A stretch of DNA of 64,000 nt from Aurifilum marmelostoma (taxonomy: Eukaryota > Ascomycota > Sordariomycetes > Diaporthales > Cryphonectriaceae): positions 1,167,001-1,231,000 of the forward strand of contig JAMXSV010000004.1 of assembly GCA_027559495.1 (NCBI GenBank). The letters are read 5' to 3'. The translations under genes were made by a program, and so were the position numbers. Each line of letters opens with the position of its first letter. Within the stretch, counting starts at the first letter, position 1. Positions 56,301 to 64,000 of this stretch are shown here, one piece after another. The notes under the pieces were generated by a model. It was not told the DNA's origin and ran no database searches. It saw nothing but the letters and a program-made list of their open reading frames with translations.

Positions 56301-58274
56301 CTAGAACAGCGCCTGCTTGTGCTTGCTCCACACGTCCTCCGGGATCTTCTTGACGAAGCCGTCGGTGCCACTCTTGCTCTCGCCACTGGCTACACCACAG
56401 TCACCTCCTCCGGCTCCCTTGCCTCGGCGTGCCGCTGATCGAGCCAGCCCGGCCCCCTTCCAACCTCGATCCTTTGAAGACCGCGAGCCTCCCAGCCCAC
56501 TCAGTCCTCTGAGCCCACCTAGTCCTCCAAGTCCTCCAATTCCTGCTCCTCGAACGCCTACACCTCCTGTTGGTCTTGCCTTTGGCGCTCCTCTTCCCCG
56601 CCGTCCAGCCGCTGATAGACCTCCTCGGCCTGCTCCTCGAGCTCCTGCTCGTCCTCGTGCTCGTACACCTGCTGCTACTCCCCGTCGTCTAGTAGCTCTT
56701 CCACCCCGTCTGCCACCTCCTACCCGTGGTGCTCCGCTGATGCCTCCCCGCTTGACCAAGCCCAGGCGACTACTGGGAAGGGCGGACACATCGAAGAACC
56801 CTCCAGAGCCGTCCATATCAGTGGGCACGCCAGTGACAACGTTTCGGAAGCCGTCGCCGTCCTTGAACACGGTCGTATACAGGCGGCCGAGAGCGGTCGA
56901 CATGTTCTTAATGGCGGCCATGCGCCGATGGTCGTGCGGGCGTTCAATCTCCAGTATGCCCTGTTGCTGATCAATCTTGCCCTTGACGCGGCCGTTGAGG
57001 ATCAGGAACGTCATGATGTCGACGACCTCGCGCTCGGAGATGGACAGCTCGCGGGCGACCCACGACAGGCGCATGCGGGTGTATGGGATGATGAGCTTGA
57101 CGACAGCCTTGGTGCGCATGTTCCGAGTCACCTCGTCGATGTTTTCGGCGATGAAGGGATCGGCCAGGAGGTCCTGATTGGAGGCCAAGACACGACCGTA
57201 CTTGTGTATGTCGTCGTGCTGGTAGGCTTCGACGAGCTCAGTCATGGCGGCGATGCGGGGGTCGGTCCTGTAGGGCTTGGTCTCCTGGCTGTCGAAGGGG
57301 TTGATGTCGGACTTCATGAGCATGGTGGTCAGCAGCAGGTACTTGAGCACCTTGATCCTCTGCAGGCTGCCGGCCTCGTCGTAGTTGCGGAACGACTCGA
57401 AAAAGTCCGACTGGGCATCCTGCCACTTCTCCTCGGACATGTGCATCTTGCCGCCGCACTCGCGGATGATGCCCATGATCTTGGGGTGGGGCACGGCGGA
57501 GCGGATGCAGAGGGCCTTCTGGTAGAGCGCCTTGAGGCGCTTGTTGTTCCTGGTCTCGGCGTGCATCTGGATCTCGAGGGCGTATATGTCTAGTAGGTAG
57601 GTGCCCTTGGAGGTGTCCTCGGAGCCGTCTGGGCGCCGGCAGGCCTTGTACATGGCCTTGAGCTTCTTGTTGAAGGCCAGGTAGTCATGGCGGTCGAGGA
57701 GCAGCTTGGACAGCTTGATGTTGGTCTTGAGCCACAGGCGCTCGTTGTTGGTGGTCTGGAAGCACTCGAGGGTGAGGGCGTAGAAGCGCTCCATGCAGCG
57801 CACGGCACCTTCGGGGTCGGAGCCCTTCTCGATGAAGTCCAGCATGTTGTTGATGGACTTTTCCGAATAGTTCCGTGTAACCGCCGACTTGACGTATGTA
57901 AGCAGCTCCTGGTAGTGTTCAATAGCCTATCGCATGTTAGCTAGCGCAAACGCCCCAACATCAACAACGACGCCGCCACCACCACCACCACAGCAACCTC
58001 GGGATCGACGGACCATGTCGTATCGATGCATCTTGAACTCGAGCTTGATGGCCTGCTTCAAGCCCTTGAACCCAAACTCGCCCTTCTCCGCCTGCAGCTT
58101 TGGTATCTCCAGGAACTCTTTGATGGCCTCCTCGGGCTCGGTGAGCTTGAGCTGCTTGGCATTGTAGTACCGGTTCTCAATGTCGACATCGCCAGAGTCT
58201 TCATCGCCATCCGTGTCATCGTAATCGAAGTCATATTCCTCATCGGACTCTTGCATAAAATCGTCGTCCGACAT
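56301..58274 (-). CDS. CSN2: COP9 signalosome subunit 2, with Gly/Arg-rich C-terminal extension
   Basis: CSN2 scaffolds the COP9 signalosome, which removes Nedd8 from cullin ubiquitin ligases and controls development and the clock in filamentous fungi. Exons on the minus strand are 58014-58274 (87 codons) and 56301-57926, giving 628 residues. The donor is a weak GTCCGT, but the junction HRYDM-AIEHYQELLTYVKSA is exact for the family. The acidic N-terminus (MSDDDFMQESDEEYDFDY) is typical. TPR-like helices follow (ENRYYNAKQLK, KACRRPDGSEDTSKGTYLLD). The PCI domain spans about 330-440, with LSISEREVVDIMTFLILNGR and KGKIDQQQGILE. From about residue 488 a 100-residue Gly/Arg/Ala-rich segment precedes a normal-looking end (KKIPEDVWSKHKQALF). 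Family members are usually 440-510 residues, so this segment is an insertion or extension. Confidence 0.95.
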
Positions 58275-58945
58275 CTTGGCTGTATGTCAAGCTGGCACGT
58301 TTGGCGGGAGATGTGACCCTGGTGTTGTTGTAATGGAGGTGAAGCCAGAGAGCTTTTGCAGGTGCTGCTGGCGTGGTTAACCTTTTGTACTTATTTTTTC
58401 TTTTTCCTTTTCTTTTCTCCCCCTCTCTCGCTCTTTTCCTGTTGTCTTACTTTTGAGTTTTCAACGGTACTGATGTAGAAAAGGATAGGTGCCAAGGAGA
58501 AAAGAATTGGGAGAGACAGGTCTCACTTGCCCGTTGTACCGCCTTTGCATCTGACGTGTAGAACCCATGTAAGGCTGAGCGCGAGAGAGAGAGAGCAGGG
58601 GGGAGGGGGGGGGTTAGGGGGTCCTGATTCAGGTGGGCTCTCCAAGGGACCCATAATTAGGTACTGTAAGAGCACGGTACAGTGCTGCGTACTAGTACAG
58701 GCAGCAGGGGTAGTATCCTTATCGATAACGACGACGTAGAAGGGCCTGGCACCTCCTACCTAAGTGATAATATTAGTTCTATGCCGAACTTGTTCAACCC
58801 AGCCACTGCCGCCACTCATCTCCCCCTCTTCTCGTTTTGCAAACAACTCGTCGCCCACGATCTCCCACCCTCGAATCCGAATCCTCGTCCCAACAACCCA
58901 CGCACACCCATAATACGCGCGCGCAAGTGACATCAGCGGTTCAAG
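58275..58945. promoter_or_regulatory. Divergent promoter region (CSN2 / CWC25)
   Basis: No gene seen. The 671 bp must serve both divergent genes. A G-rich block (about 58597-58620) includes a GGTTAGGGG telobox-like half site. T/C-rich runs at 58395-58440 lie on the CSN2 side. Confidence 0.5.
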
Positions 58946-60226
58946 ATGGGAGGCAACGACCTCAACCTCAAGAAGTCATGGCATCCCCAGTTGATGTCCA
59001 ACCAGCGCCGCGTCTACGATGCGGAGCAGGCAGCGCTGCAAGAACGAAAGATCACCGAGGCCAGGATCGATGAGATCAGGCGTGAGCGTCAGATCGAAGA
59101 GACGCAGAAGCAGCTCGAGGCCTCAGGCGGTCCCAAGCGTACCGACCGCGTCGACTGGATGTACCAGGGTACCAACGACGGCGGGCGAGACGAGTTTTCA
59201 AGCGAGGCCTTCCTGCTCGGCAAACGCCGCATCGACTCTATCCTCCGCGGCGACGACGCCAAGGCACTCGAGAAGCCAGTGGGCCCTGCAGGCTCAGCGG
59301 GCGCGCCCGTCCCTATTGTGGCGTCGGCCCGTGATACAGCGGCCAAGATCAGGGAGGACCCCCTGGTGGCTATCAAGAGGCAAGAGCAGGAGGCATACCA
59401 GGCGATGATGAAGGATCCGTCGAGGCGGCGCCAGCTGCTTGCACAAATGGGTATGGTCGACGAGGAGCCCAAGAAACGCAAAGAGGGGCGACACCGCAGT
59501 CACAGACACCGATCATACCGCGACCGTGACGATGATGACAGGCGACGCCGTCGAGATGACTCGAGAGACCGCTCCCGAAGCCCGCGAAGGTATGATGACG
59601 AGGACTCAGATTACGAGCGGCACCGACGAAGTAGGCGCTCTGGCTCCCGTGAGAGAACACGGGAGCGCCGCCGCTACAGCTCCCGGGATCGCAGAGACAG
59701 CCGGAGACGGGACCACTCGGACGTCGACCAAGCGGGAAGTCGGAGGAGAGACGACTCGGACGATGATCGTAGGGATAACCGGAGGAGAGACTACTCATAC
59801 GATAACGATCGGGACGATCGGAACAAAGACTATTCATATGAGGCGCGGAAGGGGGACCGCAGGAGGGACCATTCTGACAGGCCACGAAAAGACGACTTCG
59901 GGGACAGGAGAGACAGGAAGTGGGACAATCAAAGCAGAGACAACCCAGGCCCGCGACGGAACGGCGATGACGACGAGGAAAGGGCGAGGAAGCTGGCGGC
60001 CATGCAGAGCGACGCGACAGACCTGGACAAGGCCAGGCAAGCCCGTCTGGCGGCTCTGGCGGAGAAGGAGCAGGCCGAGCGTGAGACTGATGATCGAGCG
60101 CGCGCCAAGTCGCAGAGGTACGGCGGACGGGACTTTGCGAATAGGTTGCACAATTCAGTCGGGACGGAAAGCCTCGCCGACAGGATCGGGCGAGGCCGTC
60201 AGAATCTGCAGAGAGAGGATGCTTGA
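58946..60226 (+). CDS. CWC25: Pre-mRNA splicing factor CWC25
   Basis: Step-one spliceosome factor that joins after Prp2 and stabilises the branch helix in the active site. Single exon, 426 residues. The N-terminus (GGNDLNLKKSWHPQLMSNQR), followed by a long helix (RVYDAEQAALQERKITEARI), is the conserved CIR_N domain that enters the catalytic core. DRVDWMYQG and SEAFLLGKRRID at about 70-95 form the CWC25 domain. From about 165 to 330 the protein is an Arg/Asp/Ser-rich, RS-like region (RDRSRSPRR, RRRDHSD units). It ends with a second helix (DKARQARLAALAEKEQAE) and DFANRLHNSVGTESLADRIG. The long RD/RS region is much larger than in yeast Cwc25 (179 residues) but usual in filamentous fungi and metazoans. 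Confidence 0.93.
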   Translation: MGGNDLNLKKSWHPQLMSNQRRVYDAEQAALQERKITEARIDEIRRERQIEETQKQLEASGGPKRTDRVDWMYQGTNDGGRDEFSSEAFLLGKRRIDSILRGDDAKALEKPVGPAGSAGAPVPIVASARDTAAKIREDPLVAIKRQEQEAYQAMMKDPSRRRQLLAQMGMVDEEPKKRKEGRHRSHRHRSYRDRDDDDRRRRRDDSRDRSRSPRRYDDEDSDYERHRRSRRSGSRERTRERRRYSSRDRRDSRRRDHSDVDQAGSRRRDDSDDDRRDNRRRDYSYDNDRDDRNKDYSYEARKGDRRRDHSDRPRKDDFGDRRDRKWDNQSRDNPGPRRNGDDDEERARKLAAMQSDATDLDKARQARLAALAEKEQAERETDDRARAKSQRYGGRDFANRLHNSVGTESLADRIGRGRQNLQREDA

Positions 60227-61187
60227 GGCTGTGGGCTCATCATTTGGCAGCGCACCTCGGTTTCCAGGTTTTCGTGAGCGGAGAAGATTGTTGATGCATT
60301 CAGCGCACTTCTTAGCGAGCAGGTCATAGGAATTAATTACCTCAATGGCAAGGTATCAAGGAAACCTCATCAAATATGACTCGGATGTGCCTCTTCGGGG
60401 GCTTACTTTCCCTCCCCCACGCAGTAGTCTGTTGACATCACCGTCATTGTGGAGCACTGGATGCGTAGATCTCTGCTCCTTGGGCCTCAATGACTCTACA
60501 GAAGTAACCTGTCCCTACCAGCCAGCCCTGAGACACGGAGATTTCCGAGACGTGTGTCCACCGGGGGAATGCTTGAAGGCACGACCTACCCACCGCTCGG
60601 AAGCGCTCGTCTTCATTTCCCGACCCGAGAGACCCCCAATGGCCGGCCATATTCCGTTCCAGTGATCAGAAGATTGATTCAAAAGTACCAAGACAACTCC
60701 CCAGGGCCCTGACGGGGCTGTTTGAACAGGTCCTGGCCTAGTAGTGGTCGGCCGCAAACCCAGGCTCCATCATGTCTACGCCTCTCTCACTGCAGAGTAC
60801 CGTCTCTGGTTCCTGAAATGGAGCGGCAACACTGACTCGCCTGCAGGTATTCCATGGAGGGCTGACATGGGACATATTCCCGGCTCCGCCATCATCTGAA
60901 GGGGGCGGAGCAGCAGCACTATGTTAATCTATCTCGAACGCAACGGCACCTTGTCAGGACAAGGGATCGTTCATCAGGCCGGCTTCCCCATTCCTCTTTC
61001 TGCCTTGACAGCGGCTCGGCCCGTTCACCACATCTGAGATATGAGCTTATAAAGTGGGCTCCTAAAGCAGGAACACCATGCAGCTGTTAATTAATTTGGC
61101 GATGATGGGTCCTTTGCAGCATTGACTGGGCTCATGGACCATGTGATGCATGAGCGAGTAGATAGCATGTGGAAAGTTGGTGTTGCC

Positions 61188-61218
<31 letters not shown>

Positions 61219-61957
61219 GTCGAACATCATGCATGCTCTCTACTGGTTGTGGCTTGATGCATTGCTCATCTCTGGAAGGTCAAATGCCCGTCCGTAGCTA
61301 CTCTCTTGTACTTACATGTACATTTGTGCTCAGGCCAGTCCGGTCCTGAATAGTCCAAGTGTCTGGTCCTTGCATCCTCCCGTTCGTGTCCTCGTGTAAG
61401 GGAGCACCCACGCAGGTCTAGGCATTATCTGTTCTTCGGGGAGGGGGAGGGGACATTTGGCAAGGCCTATGGCACCAAGTAAACTTACTCTTCTTCCGTG
61501 CCCAAATAAGTACGATGGTATCAAGATGAGGGATACTGTCATGTAGCTGATCAGCACTGGGAGGCATACTGTCTACCGTGTCGGAGCCTCACTGTGCATC
61601 CAGGCTCATAAGGCCTGGCAAAGGTCCGCACGATCTCGGGAGAGAAACTGTCGTCAGGGGCCGGGATTCTTTGGACGGCGTCACATAGTCAAGAGTCGCC
61701 GGACCTAATAAAGAGGATGAATACATTGGGCCTGCTTTATGGACCTTCAGCGCCCTCAGGGGTATCTATCCCCACTCAAAATACGACTCGTCAACACCTG
61801 GATGTTGACTACCTCGAGAAATCGTTCCACAAAACAGCCCATACTATCCCCTCCCGTCCAATATCTAGCCTCGCGTATGATTTCATTTTCAATGAAGATA
61901 CCCATGGATAGCCGGTCAACTGTCCCTAAGTTTGCGAAGGCCTCCAGCTAGGTGCTG
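60227..61957. other. Convergent intergenic region (CWC25 / RTC-like)
   Basis: About 1.7 kb without a supportable gene. A (GA)n microsatellite lies at 61189-61218. Confidence 0.55.
61189..61218. repeat. (GA)n microsatellite
   Basis: About 15 AG units read directly in the convergent intergenic region between the CWC25 and RTC-like genes. Confidence 0.9.
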
Positions 61958-63411
61958 CTATTTCTTAGCCACTGTTGGTGCCTGGACAGCAGCTCCGACA
62001 CAGACCTTGCCGTCGTTGTAGAACTTGGCATTGGGGAGCATCACCTTGACTGCATGCCGGGCCACGTGAGTATGCACCGAGTCATTGGACATGGCAGTCT
62101 TGATGGGAAGCTTCTTGACCGGATCCTCCTTGAGTGGGTAGTCAGGGTCCAGGTTCTGGAGGGCAGACTCGGTCGACTCGTCCTTGCGGTTGCGAGGGAA
62201 GCAGGTTTTGCCCTCAGCCAGGGCCTGGAAGATGACAAGCTGGTCCTGGAGGAATTTGTCAACCGGGCAGTCGCCATGCTGGCCGCTAACCTCATCCTCC
62301 AAGTCCTTGGCGAGCTGGCTGGAGATTGCCTTGCTCATGGAGCCGATGTGGGCGTCCTTGAGACGCTTGGAGGTGATGATGTCCCGAGCCCACTGGCAGT
62401 ACTCAGACTTGGCAACCAGGAGGACATAGAAGCGATCCGTGTGGCCGCTATTCTCGCACTTGAAGGACAGCTCAGCACCTGGGAATCGGTTCTCGATGTC
62501 TTCCGTCAGGGCTTCCTTCAGAGGCTCATGGAAACCCTCGGGAGTGACAATGGTGACGACCACATCCTCGATGGTGGTATTGAGAAACTTTGAGCCATAG
62601 CTGACTCCTGGGCCTTCACTGTCATCGTCACACAGCTGCACGCCCTGGAGAGGCTTGAGGGTGGTGCCATACTCGAGAGGATGGAGCTTGAACATGATCT
62701 TTCCCTTCTGCACAGTCTTGGGATCGGGAGTCATCTGGGCCCAGCCACGGCGGACCATCTTGCGGCCAACGTTGACTCCGAAGTATTTCTCCAGAGCAGG
62801 CAGAAAGACCTGGTCGAGGTATTCGTAGCTTGGGGCATCGAGGCAGTTGGTGGCACCATCAATGCTCACTTCGATGGGCATGGTGATCTTGGAGTTGCCT
62901 CCCACGAAAAGGAGCAGTGGCAGGATGGTCTGGAAGAATATGACAGAGCTAGCTGTCATAGAGCCAGAGTTGATCTTTATCTCTTTCTTGAGGATCTTGG
63001 CTGAGGGGAGGCTCTTGGGTCGGAAGGTCAGGACCTCGCTGCCGGGTTTGTTGCCCTCGACTTCGGCGTCGGTGACTCCCGCAAACCACTTGACAATCGC
63101 AACAAGAGCTGCAGTCATTCCTAAAGTATCATCGACGTCAATAGCTGTGACGAATAACGAAGTTTGTGTGCAAGGCTAGGCAGTGAGTTGGTAAAGGGGC
63201 TTTGGATTTCTTTGAAGATTGGATAAATTTGTGATGATTGAAATGGTGGGGACTTACCTGGGGTCTTCTTCAAGGTGCGAATGTCCACGATCTTGACAGG
63301 AGTGGTGGTGATGGCCGACAGGGTGATGAGGATACGGACGGTCTGGCCGTTGTTGCCATCATCTGCTGCACTGATGAACATCATCTCCTCAGCAGCCACA
63401 GCATGAACCAT
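61958..63411 (-). CDS. Divergent RNA 3'-terminal phosphate cyclase-family protein
   Basis: RTC-family fold. Canonical RtcA makes RNA 2',3'-cyclic phosphate ends with ATP through a covalent AMP-histidine step. Exons on the minus strand are 63258-63411 and 61958-63120 (GTAAGT...TTTAG), giving 438 residues. Family resemblance is clear in GQTVRILITLSAITTTPVKI, TDAEVEGNKPGSEVLTFRPK, SYEYLDQVFLPALEKYFGV, VDKFLQDQLVIFQALAEGK and VHTHVARHAVKVMLPNAKFY. Hallmark residues differ, however. The glutamate of the EGGGQ strand is replaced (DDGNNGQ), and the GL(K/R)xQH motif after the second strand reads GMTAALV. It may therefore be a paralog with reduced or no cyclase activity, with unknown ligand. The start at 63409-63411 is the best local ATG, but the frame is open further upstream. 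Confidence 0.85.
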
Positions 63412-64000
63412 GATGGACGATGTCGCGTGCGTCGCCTTGCATAGAGTGGTTGTTAAACAACAGTTGGTATTGGGCAATGTGGCGTTTGGATAATCAGCTG
63501 TGGGCTGATGGTCTCTAGGGAAGGGTTTCTCAAGATCAGGCTGCTTGCTAGAATCATATACTCTGGTTAACATTGGGCGCAGAAGAATGTGAAAGGGACC
63601 AACGAAAAGGGGCTGGGAGTCGCGACCTACTACTTTTCTCAAAAACAGCATGCAAGAGCAGTGATAGTTGATGTCGATTGCCAGAATCAGATGCTGAATG
63701 AACAACAGGGGAGGAAAGGGAAGAGATCGGCAGGTCGACGCTGGACCTCTTATTCCGTCGAAACCTGTAGATGGGTGAGCAGCTGGGGCAACCAGCAGGA
63801 CGTGGTGACATGTCATGAGCCTACAGAAAACAACACAACAAATGTTGACGTGACCTGAATAACAACACAGCAGTGAACAAGACCCAGCTCTGCGGGGTTC
63901 CTACTGGGATGACTGAAAGAGAGCTGCATAGATATGCAGTGAACAGTTGCAGAAGGCAATGGAGAGGCTGAAGCCTGGGTGAAGAGTGAATGGACTTCCC
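63412..64000. other. Region upstream of the RTC-like gene, to the window edge
   Basis: No supportable gene. The frame of the RTC-like exon 1 continues upstream to about 63816, so a longer N-terminus or an additional exon cannot be excluded. Confidence 0.45.

Noticed and set aside
56317..56970. Proline-rich open frame antisense to CSN2
   Set aside because: It is the complement of the Gly/Arg-rich CSN2 segment; the minus-strand frame continues a known family.

Overview
The window is nuclear DNA of a filamentous ascomycete, most likely a sordariomycete. Coding regions are GC-rich, most genes carry a few short introns (about 60-190 bp) with GTAAGT-like donors and CTAAC/CTAAT-like branch sites, and the gene set is typical of Pezizomycotina: CHS5, a GC-rich sedolisin, an OPT transporter, a Zn2Cys6 regulator, HST2 and CSN2. 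I see no obvious AT-rich mutated (RIP-like) DNA, no intact transposon, no tRNA or rRNA gene and no CRISPR array.

Layout, left to right. 1-2486 (-): 5' part of RAD1/XPF, cut by the window edge. 3636-3922 (+): a 72-residue two-exon hypothetical protein. 5622-7671 (+): WASP/Las17, with an apparent one-base frameshift in a C6 run. 8556-9314 (-): eIF1A. 11546-12397 (+): an unrecognised, possibly mitochondrial protein. 12863-14151 (+): CHS5. 14392-15213 (-): a short-chain dehydrogenase. 17362-18385 (+): synaptobrevin. 19511-20755 (-): an OCH1-like GT32 glycosyltransferase. 23418-24814 (+): IPI3. 25646-27727 (+): a secreted sedolisin, convergent with an OPT oligopeptide transporter at 28279-31298 (-). 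35298-37793 (+): a Zn2Cys6 transcription factor. 38690-40455 (+): the sirtuin HST2. 41269-42303 (+): lipoyl(octanoyl)transferase. 42304-52229: about 10 kb with no gene I can support. 52230-55097 (+): an otubain-type deubiquitinase. 56301-58274 (-): COP9 signalosome subunit 2. 58946-60226 (+): splicing factor CWC25. 61958-63411 (-): a divergent RNA 3'-phosphate cyclase-family protein.

Most genes are independent housekeeping loci. Three groupings are worth noting. The secreted sedolisin and the OPT transporter could act in sequence on external protein (cleave, then import peptides). CHS5, synaptobrevin, the OCH1-like enzyme and WASP all serve secretion, cell wall or endocytosis, but are not clustered closely enough to imply co-regulation. 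Otubain and CSN2 both act in the ubiquitin/cullin system and lie next to each other in convergent orientation.

No cassette here looks like a wholly new system. The most interesting points are: an RTC-family protein lacking hallmark residues; a probable GC-AG intron whose removal completes a zinc-cluster motif; a tandem acidic/VGWDALEP-type repeat in the HST2 tail; several stop-free introns of length divisible by three, one splitting the sedolisin just after its catalytic serine; telobox-like elements upstream of IPI3 and the lipoyltransferase; and the 10-kb gene-poor tract, which contains a strong G-quadruplex candidate and a Z-DNA-type tract. Exon boundaries were read by eye from splice signals, frame and family similarity, and have not been confirmed by transcripts.
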